64,000 nt of DNA from Klebsiella pneumoniae (GTDB lineage: Bacteria; Pseudomonadota; Gammaproteobacteria; Eutrophobiales; Eutrophobiaceae): NCBI GenBank assembly GCA_945878555.1, contig CAMDWI010000018.1, forward strand, positions 26,357 through 90,356. The letters run 5' to 3'. The notes below the pieces were generated by a model. It was given only the letters and a program-made list of their open reading frames with translations, did no database searches and was not told the origin of the DNA. Below are positions 33,280 through 43,125 of this stretch, one piece after another. The first letter of the stretch is position 1, and every line of letters begins with the position of its first letter. The translations under genes and the position numbers were made by a program.

Positions 33280-36183
33280 ATGAATCTGTTTCCATATTAC
33301 AAAGTCGTGTTATTGCTGGCCCTGCTGACGGTCTGTATGTCTGGACGTGCGCAGATTGACGATCCCGCTACATTCCGGCAGTGGGTTCTGGAGATGAAGG
33401 GCGCTGAACGCGGCCCATTCTCACGAATTCGCTGGTTCTGCGCTGACGGAACCGTCCTGCCTCCCGAACCTTACGCCTGCCGCGAACATGGTGGCGGTCG
33501 CCAACACGGGGAATATAACGAACACACCTTGGCACTGCGTAACAGCGGTTACCTGATCGCCAACCTGCTGGTGGAGGTATCGCCGAATCAGGCACTGGAA
33601 CAGGAGGCCAACCAGCTGAAGTGGATACTGCTGGAACGCTTCCTGTATGAGACTGATAACGGCTGGATCCTGAGACAGGCCCGCTACTACCGTGGTGCAG
33701 TCCAGAGCGAGTCCGAGTACGCGTCCGCACAATCGCTGCTGCGTACCATGTTGGGCACGGAAGCCTATCTGACCCGTCATTTCCTGTTACTACGCGAGGC
33801 GGCACGCTTGCTACCGTGGCAACTGGAAGGTGTTGCGCTGGACCGTGTCCGTGCGCTGGTCACAACCATTTCCGAACAAGACCCTGGATTTACCAGTATC
33901 CGCAACAAGATCCATTCCTTCCCCGAACCGGCCGATATCCAACAGGTGGTAGACTATCGCCAGCGTGTCCAGACCACGGAACTGGTAGAGTTGCTTGACA
34001 GTCTGCGGTTATCCCTGGAGGAGACCTTTCGCACCCCGGATCTGGCCACCGGTTTGCATCAGCTTGGATCTAACCCATCCACACCGGGAGCACAGCACTG
34101 GCATGAACTGGCTGACAAATGGAAACAGGCCAGTACACCGGAACACCAGTTTGCCGTAGCGGGTCGAGTGCTGGCGGCATTAAGGGAGGCCATGGTCGAC
34201 CTGCCATTGCGGCAAAGACAACGTGCCATGTCACTGAGTCTGGCGGCGGAAAAAATCGCCTATGCGACCGGGATAAGCCTGGCTGCAGATGTGGCGGGTC
34301 GGGACCGGCGCTGGTACCTGCAGCGCTTACATGACAATCTGGATGTGTTGTATGGTATCGGCTTTCTGACCCGGCGTGAATGGCAGACGCAGCGGGATAA
34401 GCTGATCACACTGAACCAACAACTACCGCTGGCAGACTACCGTGCCATACTGGATTATCTGGCCAGGGTACCCGCCTGGGCAGATACCCGATTAGGCTAT
34501 TTCTTTGGCGAGCATCTGCAAAAATTCGCCGTGATTGATCCCATCGTCAACAGGTTTATACCAGACCGCTTGCGCGCTTCACCACTGCTATTGCATGGTC
34601 GGCTGCTAGAGGACCTTACACTCGATGCCAACCTGCTCGCCGGAATCAACCATGAACTGTTTGGCAGAACCATCAGCCTGGGCCTGCGCGCACTGAATCC
34701 GGGCATCGCCCGCGGCCCACTACAATTGTCGGGGCAGCTTCAGCAGGTAGGGTCTGACCTGGACAGACCGATTATCCTGGCGCCAGAAACACTCGCGGAC
34801 CTGCCATCCGTGGCCGGCATCCTGACCGCCCGCGAAGGTAATGCGCTGTCGCATATCCAGCTACTGGCGCGTAATCTGGGCATCCCCAATGTGGTGGTGT
34901 CGCCAGAGTTGCTGACCGAGATAGAGTCGCGGAAAGGCCGGCGCATAGTATTGTTGGCGAGTCCCGGTGGTATCGTTCGCCTGCACGAGGATGGACCCGA
35001 ATGGGACTACGCCTTCCCCGCACACACGGACAAACCCGCCGCTATCAACGTCGATCCGGAAAAACTGGAACTGCAGATCACGTCCTTGCAATCACTTGCC
35101 GCTTTGCGGGCATCCGACTCTGGCCGTATGGTCGGACCGAAGGCAGCTAAACTGGGCGAACTGAAGGCCCGGTTCCCGGACCAGGTGTCGGCAGGACTGG
35201 TGCTCCCATTCGGGCTGTTTCGGCGCCATCTGAATCAACCGATCGCGGCGGGCGGCCCCACCCTGTTCAATTGGATGAGACAGAACTATGCACGTCTTGA
35301 TGCGATAGCCGATGTCGAAACCCGTCGAGAGGAAACCACCGGTTTTCTGACCGAATTGCGCGCTCGTATTAACAACACTGATCTCGACCCCGGCCTGCGT
35401 GATGAACTGAAGCAACGTATGTCCGCAGAGTTCGGTGCCGATGGCAGTTACGGTGTGTTCGTGCGTAGTGATACTAATGTGGAAGACCTGCCCGGATTTA
35501 CCGGCGCCGGACTGAATCTTACCGTCCCTAATGTCGTTGGCTTTGACTCTGTTGTTGAGGCGATCAAGGCCGTCTGGGCGTCACCGTTTACCGATCGGGC
35601 GTTTGGCTGGCGCCAGGCCCTGATGGCACAACCGGAACACGTATATGTATCGGTGCTGTTGCATCAGTCCGTACCCGCCGAAAAGTCCGGCGTCATGGTC
35701 ACGGCTGAAATTACCACCAACCGCCAGGACAGCTATTCCATCGCCGTAAATGAAGGCGTTGGCGGCGGAGTTGAAGGCCAGGCCGCCGAGGGACTCCGTG
35801 TCGATAGTACGACCGGCCAGATTCGGCTGCTGGCTACGGCGGGCGAGGCCCACAAACGGGTTCTGCCGTCCACAGGCGGGGTTCTACTGGTGCCAGCCAG
35901 CGGCGCCGATGAAATACTGACCGCAGATGAGATCAGGCAATTGCTGGAGTTCGGCAACTCACTGCCCGATCGCTATCCCGGGATCATCGATGCTGAAGGA
36001 CGGGCAGCACCCGCGGATATCGAGTTTGCCTTTGTCGACGGCCAGTTAAGCCTGATCCAGATCCGCCCGTTCCTGCAAAGCTACCGGGCCATGCGTAACA
36101 GTGTCCTTGCCGCACTGGACCAGCATGTGCAGGCCGGACAGGGCCCGTCCGTCGATCTTGGGAAAGTACCGCGACAGGAGTGA
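33280..36183 (+). CDS. Exported PEP-synthase/dikinase-like protein (His domain then ATP-grasp)
   Basis: From the ATG at 33280, 967 residues. The N-terminus (YKVVLLLALLTVCMSGRAQ) looks like a signal peptide. After about 500 residues of unrecognised helical sequence comes a phosphohistidine domain (EGNALSHIQLLARNLGIPNVV, His525), then a PPDK-type ATP-binding domain (GPKAAKLGEL near 617, VRSDTNVEDLPGFTGAG near 727, ending IQIRPF). His domain before ATP-grasp is the order of glucan/water dikinases, not of PEP synthase. ATP dependence is odd for an exported protein. It lies upstream of a serine hydrolase and a nucleotide-exchanger-like transporter. An earlier ATG at 33208 is possible. Confidence 0.75.
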   Translation: MNLFPYYKVVLLLALLTVCMSGRAQIDDPATFRQWVLEMKGAERGPFSRIRWFCADGTVLPPEPYACREHGGGRQHGEYNEHTLALRNSGYLIANLLVEVSPNQALEQEANQLKWILLERFLYETDNGWILRQARYYRGAVQSESEYASAQSLLRTMLGTEAYLTRHFLLLREAARLLPWQLEGVALDRVRALVTTISEQDPGFTSIRNKIHSFPEPADIQQVVDYRQRVQTTELVELLDSLRLSLEETFRTPDLATGLHQLGSNPSTPGAQHWHELADKWKQASTPEHQFAVAGRVLAALREAMVDLPLRQRQRAMSLSLAAEKIAYATGISLAADVAGRDRRWYLQRLHDNLDVLYGIGFLTRREWQTQRDKLITLNQQLPLADYRAILDYLARVPAWADTRLGYFFGEHLQKFAVIDPIVNRFIPDRLRASPLLLHGRLLEDLTLDANLLAGINHELFGRTISLGLRALNPGIARGPLQLSGQLQQVGSDLDRPIILAPETLADLPSVAGILTAREGNALSHIQLLARNLGIPNVVVSPELLTEIESRKGRRIVLLASPGGIVRLHEDGPEWDYAFPAHTDKPAAINVDPEKLELQITSLQSLAALRASDSGRMVGPKAAKLGELKARFPDQVSAGLVLPFGLFRRHLNQPIAAGGPTLFNWMRQNYARLDAIADVETRREETTGFLTELRARINNTDLDPGLRDELKQRMSAEFGADGSYGVFVRSDTNVEDLPGFTGAGLNLTVPNVVGFDSVVEAIKAVWASPFTDRAFGWRQALMAQPEHVYVSVLLHQSVPAEKSGVMVTAEITTNRQDSYSIAVNEGVGGGVEGQAAEGLRVDSTTGQIRLLATAGEAHKRVLPSTGGVLLVPASGADEILTADEIRQLLEFGNSLPDRYPGIIDAEGRAAPADIEFAFVDGQLSLIQIRPFLQSYRAMRNSVLAALDQHVQAGQGPSVDLGKVPRQE

Positions 36184-36190
36184 CACAGAG

Positions 36191-37486
36191 ATGATTAGCC
36201 AGCCCGTCCGGACCTTTCTCTACACCTTCATACTGACGATGGCGATTGAGGTCATCGGCTATCCACTGGATGGTTACGATTACACGCACATACGCCGTCT
36301 GCAAAGCGCAAACCGGGATACGCTACCGGCAGGCGCAAGACTTCCGCTAGTCGCAGTCATACCGTCCGGATTCGGGGTCGATACGCTGCCGCTGCCGGAC
36401 CCGGAACTCGGCAACAGCCTCCGCCTTATCCTCGGTGATATGGCAGATCAATACAGCATCGCCCTGCTCGACATCTCCGACCCGGACGCCCCCCGTTTTG
36501 CAGTGCATAACCCGGACATGGTCGCCAATATTGGCAGTGTGGGAAAACTGCTGGTCCTGTTTTCCCTGTTTGACCGGTTGGCACGACTCTATCCGGATGA
36601 CACGGAACAGCGCCGGCAGATACTCACCCGAACGATGGTGACCGCCGACGAATGGATTACCTCAGATCATCACACCGTACCCATCTTCGATACTGATGCG
36701 GGCAGGGTCATCAGTCGACGATTGCAGGTGGGTGATACCGGCAATCTCTGGGAGTATCTTGACTGGATGGCCTCCGCCAGTTCGAATGCAGCCGCCAGCA
36801 TGGTGGTACAACAGACAATCCTGCTGGAGAAATTTGGCCTAGCCTACCCGGCCTCGGCAGACAAGATGCGTGATTTTCTGGAGACCAGTTCTCCCACACA
36901 GTTGGGCAGACTCTGGCTGGATGCGATGGAACGGCCACTGCAACAGGCCGGGTTTGATCTGGCACAAATCCGCCAGGGCGGACCGTTTACTGCAACTGCC
37001 CAACGCCGGGTCAATGGAACCACCAGCCTGGGCAATACCACCGATCTGATCCGGTTGCTCAATCTGATTGAAACCGGCAGGTTTGTCGATGCCTGGTCCA
37101 GCCAGGAGGTAAAACGCCTGCTTTATATGACACAACGCCGGATCCGTTATGCATCACATCCGGTATTGAGTGACTCTGCCGTCTATTTCAAATCAGGGTC
37201 GTTTTACAGTTGTACACCCGAACCGGGATTTGTCTGCCGGCAGTATATGGGTAACAAGGTCAACCGGCTGGCATCGATAGCCACGATAGAAGCCCCTGCG
37301 GGCAGTCCGGAATTACGTTACCATGTCGCCATAATGTCAAATGTCCTGCGTATCAACTCCGCCGTCGCCCACCAGACCCTGGCCTTGCATATACACCGTC
37401 TGCTTGAGCAGAGACACGCCAGCCAGACCGGCAGCCAACCCGTCGGCAAAAGCGTACCCAATCCGGCACCCGTGACGACACCATGA
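36191..37486 (+). CDS. Serine hydrolase, beta-lactamase/PBP-like (SxxK)
   Basis: From the ATG at 36191 (AGGAG about 10 bases upstream), 431 residues. It has an N-terminal membrane anchor or signal (TFLYTFILTMAIEVIG) and the three penicilloyl-serine transferase motifs: SVGK at 116-119, SSN at 197-199 and KSG at 334-336. It may act on peptidoglycan or an ester in the periplasm. It lies 7 bases after the dikinase-like gene and overlaps the transporter gene by ATGA, so all three form one operon. A paralogue is encoded at 38724-39632. Confidence 0.8.
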   Translation: MISQPVRTFLYTFILTMAIEVIGYPLDGYDYTHIRRLQSANRDTLPAGARLPLVAVIPSGFGVDTLPLPDPELGNSLRLILGDMADQYSIALLDISDPDAPRFAVHNPDMVANIGSVGKLLVLFSLFDRLARLYPDDTEQRRQILTRTMVTADEWITSDHHTVPIFDTDAGRVISRRLQVGDTGNLWEYLDWMASASSNAAASMVVQQTILLEKFGLAYPASADKMRDFLETSSPTQLGRLWLDAMERPLQQAGFDLAQIRQGGPFTATAQRRVNGTTSLGNTTDLIRLLNLIETGRFVDAWSSQEVKRLLYMTQRRIRYASHPVLSDSAVYFKSGSFYSCTPEPGFVCRQYMGNKVNRLASIATIEAPAGSPELRYHVAIMSNVLRINSAVAHQTLALHIHRLLEQRHASQTGSQPVGKSVPNPAPVTTP

Positions 37487-38739
37487 CCCACACGGCCCGC
37501 AGTTTTGCCCTGTTTGGCAATTTCTTTTTTATCATCCTGGCCTATTATCTGATCAAGCCAGCCAGTCGTTCCATCTTCCTGGACCATTTCTCTGCCGATC
37601 AACTGCCTTATGTCTGGATCGGCAGCGCGGTATTACTCGGTTTACTGATTCCGATCTATGGCAAACTGGTTGACAATCTCGACCGGCGTCAACTGGTCGT
37701 TGCCTCCTGTGGCCTGTTCAGCGTACTGGTATGCGGGTTTGGCCTGTTGTTCCGATTCGGTTTCAGCAGCCCTGGCCTGGCTGCCGCATTTTACATACTC
37801 GCGGACATACTCAGCGTGATGCTGGTAGAACAGTTCTGGAGCCTTGCCAACAGCAGTTATACCAGCCAAAGCAGTTCGCGCTGGTACGGTATCGTCGGCA
37901 GCGGCGGACTGGTTGGTGGACTGGTAGGCGGTGCCATAGCAACCTGGCTGTTGCAGAACACCCCGCTGGTCACCTATGACTTACTGCTGGTCAGTAGCGC
38001 CTTGCTTGCCTGTATGGGTATTTATTTATTTGTGCTGTCACGCCGCGAACTGTTTGCCGAGATCAAGATACCGATCCTCCCGCCCGGGCTGGAGTCTGCC
38101 CTGTCTTTCCGCAAGTTGATCCGCAACCGTTATCTGATACTGATAGTGGTGACGGTGTTGCTCTCACAGCTGGTCGAACCGATCGTTGAATATCAATTCA
38201 TGAGCATGGTCGAGATTCATTATACCGACAGGGAATTGCGGACCGAATTCCTGTCCGGTTTTCTCAGTGTGCTGGGTGGCCTGGCACTGGCGATTAACCT
38301 GTTGGTCACACCGCTGGTATTGAGAAGGCTGGGGGCCGTGACAGGCATGATGTTCCAGCCTGTGTTATTGATACTGTCATCAATTGCATTCAATTCCAAC
38401 CCCGGCCTGGTCAGCGGTGCGATCATGAAGATTGGTGATCGGGGACTTTCCTATTCTCTGAACCGGGCGGCTAAAGAGATGCTGTATATTCCGATGGAAC
38501 CGGCACTGATACACCGGGCCAAGGCGATGATTGATATGTTTGGTTACCGGCTATTCAAGATTATCGGGTCGGTACTGGTGCTGGTAATGACCCAGTGGGC
38601 CAGTGTGCACTGGCTACCGGCCGACTTCAGCCTGATTGTGATACCGGCCTGCCTGATATGGATACTGGTTGCGATATTATTAAGCGGCGACTACCGGCAT
38701 ATGCTGGACAAGGAGATCGCGGGTCATCCAGCCACCTGA
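37483..38739 (+). CDS. MFS-like transporter of the NTP/NDP exchanger (Npt1/Npt2) family
   Basis: A 418-residue protein with about 11-12 hydrophobic segments. The motif FWSLANSSYTSQSSSRWYGIVGSGGLVGGLVGG (about 107-140) is typical of nucleotide translocase-like proteins found in rickettsiae, chlamydiae and many free-living bacteria. Substrate in free-living species is mostly unknown. Its coupling to an exported ATP-dependent dikinase-like gene makes nucleotide export an attractive but untested idea. It overlaps the convergent serine-hydrolase gene by 16 bases. Confidence 0.75.
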   Translation: MTHTARSFALFGNFFFIILAYYLIKPASRSIFLDHFSADQLPYVWIGSAVLLGLLIPIYGKLVDNLDRRQLVVASCGLFSVLVCGFGLLFRFGFSSPGLAAAFYILADILSVMLVEQFWSLANSSYTSQSSSRWYGIVGSGGLVGGLVGGAIATWLLQNTPLVTYDLLLVSSALLACMGIYLFVLSRRELFAEIKIPILPPGLESALSFRKLIRNRYLILIVVTVLLSQLVEPIVEYQFMSMVEIHYTDRELRTEFLSGFLSVLGGLALAINLLVTPLVLRRLGAVTGMMFQPVLLILSSIAFNSNPGLVSGAIMKIGDRGLSYSLNRAAKEMLYIPMEPALIHRAKAMIDMFGYRLFKIIGSVLVLVMTQWASVHWLPADFSLIVIPACLIWILVAILLSGDYRHMLDKEIAGHPAT

Positions 38740-39632
38740 ACCGTCTTGCCGTGGGAGAAGACAATCTTGTCCATCTCCACTATCAGACGACTCATCCATT
38801 CACCGCCTTGCGGATCATGTGCCAGTGCGACAGCGATATAGGTCCGGCCATCGCGTTCAATCAGGGCGCTGTCACAGTGGTAGTTCTGCCAGGTACCGGA
38901 CTTGCGATAGATGGCCGAATCTGGATGCACTTGCTCCAGACCCGCAACAAATTTGTGGTGCACGCCGGGATTACCGAGGATCTCTTTCATGGCCTTGCTG
39001 GCGCTGGAGGAGACCAGTCTGCCGGTTTCAAGCAGATAATAGTAACGCGCAACCTGCAGTGCGGTCGCGCCATGTGACAACGAGTTCAACGGGTCGCGCT
39101 TGAAAGCCTGTCCCTTGCCATAGGTCTTGCCTACCCACAGACCACCGTGATTATTGACATCATAAAAGCGGTATCGATCTGACTGCAACAGGCCCAACAG
39201 ATATTGCGGTCCTACCAGTTCCAGCATACTCGACGCGGCGACGTTCGAGGAAAAACGGATCATGTCCGTCATCTGCTTTAACACTGAATCGTTGAGTTTA
39301 AGTGAACCTTCCTCGATACGCTGAAACGCACCGAACAGGATAGCAATCTTGGGCAGGCTGGCGGAATACATCATATGATCGCCGTTGATAGCCGCCAGTT
39401 TAGGCTCATCCCTATCGGTAATATCAACCAGCGCGACCGCAAGCCGTTTTTCCTTGACTGCCTGATTCAGGCCCAGTTTTTCCAGGCTATGTTCAAGCTC
39501 GACCTGCAACAGTGGACTGGAGGCATTTTTCAGGCTGTCGGCACCAGCCGGTTCGGCATGGAGATGACCCGCAAGCAGTATGCCTGTGAGCAGGACCAGC
39601 GCTTTGCACATGACTATCATGGTCTTTTTCAT
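38724..39632 (-). CDS. Exported serine hydrolase, class A beta-lactamase-like
   Basis: A 302-residue protein with a clear signal peptide (ALVLLTGILLAGHLHA) and motifs SLPK at 92-95, SSN at 128-130 and KSG near 249. The fold matches class A beta-lactamase-like hydrolases, but there is no ExxLN omega-loop motif, so antibiotic hydrolysis is not implied. It is related to the 36191-37486 hydrolase, and the two may act on the same substrate. It is transcribed alone, towards the operon. Confidence 0.8.
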   Translation of the reverse strand: MKKTMIVMCKALVLLTGILLAGHLHAEPAGADSLKNASSPLLQVELEHSLEKLGLNQAVKEKRLAVALVDITDRDEPKLAAINGDHMMYSASLPKIAILFGAFQRIEEGSLKLNDSVLKQMTDMIRFSSNVAASSMLELVGPQYLLGLLQSDRYRFYDVNNHGGLWVGKTYGKGQAFKRDPLNSLSHGATALQVARYYYLLETGRLVSSSASKAMKEILGNPGVHHKFVAGLEQVHPDSAIYRKSGTWQNYHCDSALIERDGRTYIAVALAHDPQGGEWMSRLIVEMDKIVFSHGKTVQVAG

Positions 39633-39788
39633 GTATCCGCTTTCCTCACTGTGTAAGTAATCCGATTGGCCAGTTTAACTTTGCATTATCTACCTATAAG
39701 CGGGCGCTTGAAAGGAATTATTATGGTCTCGACCACTACTAAGGCATTGATTTAACTATAGGAATACAGGGTCAGTTTACTTAATTAT

Positions 39789-39870
39789 CTGAAAGTGCAC
39801 TCTGAATTATATAATCCGTCCCACGAATTCTGAAAGTGCACTCTGAATTATATAATCCGTCCCACGAATT
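39789..39870. repeat. Tandem 41-bp direct repeat (two perfect copies)
   Basis: Copies at 39789-39829 and 39830-39870 are identical and each contains the palindrome AGTGCACT. They lie in the gene-poor stretch 39633-40049, before the broken Fic gene. The rest of that stretch shows no convincing gene; a 74-codon minus-strand frame across the repeat is not credible. Confidence 0.85.
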
Positions 39871-40049
39871 TTGATCAGGACGACCGACCGTCCTGATCGC
39901 TTCGCACACATCTTCAGAGGGTGTCGGTTCCATAGGGTGCGATAGGCATTTTAGATATCTGCTCCGGATATATGCTCTCACCTCCTCGCTTGATACTGTC
40001 GGCATAGAGGCATCTCGTAATTAGGTGTAAATGGGTGCACTATTGGTTT

Positions 40050-40994
40050 ATGTTGAAAACCAATACCATCCAGATCACCCCGGAGATCCTGAGCCTGATT
40101 GCCAGGATCGACGAGTTCAAAGGCGCCTGGCGTGCACTGGGTACGCTCGCGCCCGACCGGCTATTGGCGCTGCGCCGCGTGGCCACCATCGAGAGTATTT
40201 GATCCTCCACCCGCATTGAGGGCAGCAAGCTGTCTGATCGGGAGGTGGAGCAGCTGCTGTCGAATCTGGAGATTAAATCCTTCGCCACCCGCGATGAGCA
40301 GGACGTGGCTGGCTATGCCAGTCTGATGGATCTGGTGTTCTCGTCGTGGCAGGACTTACTGTTCACCGAGAACCACATCAAACAGTTGCACCAGATCCTG
40401 CTGCGCTATAGCGAGAAGGACAGCTGGCATCGTGGCAACTACAAGACCAACTCGAACAGCGTTTCTGCCTTCGACGAGAACGGCGCACAGATCGGCATCG
40501 TATTCCAGACCGCGTCGCCGTTCGATACGCCCCGCCTGATGACGGAGCTTGTGACGTGGCTGAATCAGGAGCGCGAAACTGCACACCTGCATCCGCTATT
40601 GATCATCGCCCTGTACGTCGTTGTGTTCCTGGAGATCCACCCTTTTCAGGACGGCAACGGGCGGCTCGCCCGCGTATTGACCACGCAGCTCCTGCTGCAG
40701 GCCGGTTATGCCTATGTGCCATACAGCTCACTGGAGAGCGTGGTCGAGCAGAGCAAGGAAGCCTATTACCTGGCGCTGCGCCAGACACAGGGATCGATTC
40801 GCACGGAAGCGCCGAACTGGCAACCGTGGCTGGAGTTCTTTATCCGCTCGCTGGCCAAGCAGGTGCGGCGGCTGGAGAAAAAGGTCGAGCGCGAGAAGCT
40901 CGTGCTGGCAGTCATGCCGGAGCTGCAGCTACGCTTCCTGGCAACTGACCGCATCGCCTGGGGATGTTCTGGAGATATTCCTGATTTTATGTAG
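40050..40994 (+). pseudogene. Fic-family AMP-transferase, interrupted by in-frame TGA and C-terminally altered
   Basis: From the ATG at 40050 the Fic_N-like sequence runs 50 codons to ...RVATIESI, then a TGA at 40200-40202, and continues in the same frame with SSTRIEGSKL. A single change from GGA (Gly) would explain it. The inhibitory-helix motif STRIEG ([S/T]xxxE[G/N]) follows the stop, and the catalytic HPFQDGNGRLAR motif is intact. The tail after LRFLATDRIAWG looks unlike Fic proteins and lacks the usual winged-helix end, which suggests a second lesion. A restart at ATG 40245 would make a Fic core lacking its N-terminal inhibitory motif. Confidence 0.75.
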
Positions 40995-41050
40995 GGGATA
41001 CCCCTTATATAAGCTCTGGAATTTGCCAGTTAAACCAGTAAACTTGACCC

Positions 41051-42085
41051 ATGTTCAGCCATCGCATCAAGAAGCAAGTGTGGTCAAATTACAGCTTTGA
41101 TGAGTTGCTGGATCTGCGTTTTTCCGATCTGAAACTCCGGCTTGCCGATACACCGTTGATCAAACTTGTAGACCAGTTATATGATGAACTGGAACAGCGC
41201 AATATTAGCTTCAAGCCACAATGCTGGTTGTCTGACGAGTGGTTCTCGCCGGATGCCTCGCCGGGGATTGCCATCCCGTTTTATCTTGCTCATCCGAAAC
41301 TCGCCAGGCTGGAGGCGAAACAGATCTATCATGTGGAGGGTGGGACCACCCGATCCTGTATGCAATTGTTACGGCACGAGGCAGGACACGCCATTTGTAC
41401 TGCCTACCGCCTGTATCGCCGGGCGGGCTTTAAACGATTGTTCGGTCGCTTTGACAAACCCTATCCTGACTATTATCGCCCCAATCCGAACAGCAAGAAT
41501 TATGTGATGCATCTGGACTGGTGGTATGCGCAGAGCCATCCGGCGGAGGATTTTGCCGAGACCTTTTCCGTATGGTTAAAGCCGCGCTCGAACTGGCGCA
41601 AGCTCTACAGTGACTGGCCCGCCATTCGCAAACTGGAATACATGGATGAGTTGATGGGCTCCATTGCGCACAAGTCTCCGGTAAACCGGAACCGCAGACA
41701 GCTCGAACCGATTTCCCGGTTGCGTACCACGCTGCGTGAGCATTATGAGCACAAGCGCAGCCACTATGGGGTGAACATCCCGCACGTCTATGACAGTGAA
41801 TTAATCCGGTTATTTAAACAGGACGGGGATGAAAGCCGTGGACGGCGCTCGGCGGCGAGGTTCCTGGCGAAATATCAGACGGAGTTATGTGCGGCCTGCG
41901 CTCACGGCACCGGCATGTATCCGTATGATATTGCCCAAATCATCCAGGAGATGATCGTCAGATGCCGGGAACTGGGTCTGACCATTTCCCGAACAGATGA
42001 TGAGGTCAAAATGGACGTGGCCATCTATATCGTGATGCAGTCGTTTGATTACCGGCAGAAACTCGGCTACAGGATAGCGCTATGA
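41051..42085 (+). CDS. Putative zinc metallopeptidase (HExxH)
   Basis: A 344-residue soluble protein with the zinc-binding motif HEAGH at residues 109-113 and a likely third ligand in HPAEDFAETF (163-172). It resembles the putative zinc-binding metallopeptidase group of unknown substrate. There is no signal peptide. Its last bases overlap the next gene (ATGA), so the peptidase and the ATP-grasp ligase are coupled, suggesting that they make and trim, or cleave and reseal, the same peptide bond; this is inference. Confidence 0.7.
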   Translation: MFSHRIKKQVWSNYSFDELLDLRFSDLKLRLADTPLIKLVDQLYDELEQRNISFKPQCWLSDEWFSPDASPGIAIPFYLAHPKLARLEAKQIYHVEGGTTRSCMQLLRHEAGHAICTAYRLYRRAGFKRLFGRFDKPYPDYYRPNPNSKNYVMHLDWWYAQSHPAEDFAETFSVWLKPRSNWRKLYSDWPAIRKLEYMDELMGSIAHKSPVNRNRRQLEPISRLRTTLREHYEHKRSHYGVNIPHVYDSELIRLFKQDGDESRGRRSAARFLAKYQTELCAACAHGTGMYPYDIAQIIQEMIVRCRELGLTISRTDDEVKMDVAIYIVMQSFDYRQKLGYRIAL

Positions 42086-43110
42086 AGAAACTGAAGATCC
42101 TGGTGTTGATGCATGTGGACCTGGTACCACCGGAATCGGGCGAGGGCTATACGGATCAGCAGTATGTGGAATGGAAGACGGAATATGACGTCGTATCAAC
42201 CTTGCGCAAGCTCGGCCACGAGGTCCACCCGATCGGTGTGTACGATGATCTCGGCGTGATCCGGCGGGCGATCCGCGATCTGAACCCGGATATCGCATTT
42301 AACATACTGGAGGAATTCCATGGTAATTCCCTGTATGACTTTCACGTCGCCAGCTATCTCGAACTGATGAAGCTGCCCTATACCGGCTGCAACCCGCGCG
42401 GGCTGATGATTGCGCATGACAAGGCCCTGAGCAAGAAGTTGCTCGCGTATCACCGCATCAACACACCGCGCTTCAGCGTGTTCCCGTTACATACCCGGGT
42501 CAGGATCCCGACCAATCTGCGCTTTCCGCTGATTGTTAAATCGCTGGTCGAAGAAGGGTCATACGGGATCTCCCAGGCCTCGGTTGTCTACACTGTGGAC
42601 AAGTTGGCCGAGCGAATCGAATATCTGCATACAAAATTAAATACACCGGTAATGGCAGAAGAATATATCGAGGGTCGCGAATTATATATTTCCATCTCCG
42701 GCAATACTCGCCTGCAAACGCTGCCGGTGCTCGAACTGGAATTCGGCAACATGCCGGATGACTCGCACAATATTGCAACGTCAAAGGCGAAATGGGACTG
42801 GCGTTATCAAAAGGAACACCAGATCGTTATTGCGCCGGTAACTGACCTCGATGAAAAACGATTGAACGAATTGTCCCATCTCGGCAAGCGCATTTACCGG
42901 ATCCTGGGTCTCAGCGGCTATGCGCGGATTGATCTCCGCATGACGCCAGAGGGAACCATCTATGTACTGGAGGCAAACGCCAATCCGGATATAGGCATTG
43001 GCGATGAAGTCTGTACTGCGGCCGGTCTTGCCGGCATAAACTACGATCAGCTATTGCAGAAGATCCTGAACCTCGGACTGAAGTACGAACCGGGCTCGGC
43101 CAGGATATAA
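42082..43110 (+). CDS. ATP-grasp enzyme, D-alanine-D-alanine ligase-like
   Basis: A 342-residue ATP-grasp ligase. It has an N-terminal Rossmann-like domain, the FPLIVKSLVEEGSYGIS ATP-binding loop (about 150-166), EEYIEGRELYIS (about 193-204) and the metal site YVLEANANPDIG near the C-terminus. It is Ddl-like but lacks the Ddl N-terminal GGxSxE signature, so it is probably not the cell-wall Ddl. It probably joins an amino acid or peptide to a carboxylate. Coupled to the metallopeptidase upstream. Confidence 0.75.
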   Translation: MKKLKILVLMHVDLVPPESGEGYTDQQYVEWKTEYDVVSTLRKLGHEVHPIGVYDDLGVIRRAIRDLNPDIAFNILEEFHGNSLYDFHVASYLELMKLPYTGCNPRGLMIAHDKALSKKLLAYHRINTPRFSVFPLHTRVRIPTNLRFPLIVKSLVEEGSYGISQASVVYTVDKLAERIEYLHTKLNTPVMAEEYIEGRELYISISGNTRLQTLPVLELEFGNMPDDSHNIATSKAKWDWRYQKEHQIVIAPVTDLDEKRLNELSHLGKRIYRILGLSGYARIDLRMTPEGTIYVLEANANPDIGIGDEVCTAAGLAGINYDQLLQKILNLGLKYEPGSARI

Positions 43111-43125
43111 AAAGTCAGATAAAAT

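Noticed and set aside
39781..40005. 74-codon minus-strand frame spanning the 41-bp tandem repeat
   Set aside because: Its C-terminus is simply the translated duplication, there is no ribosome site, and no family is recognised.
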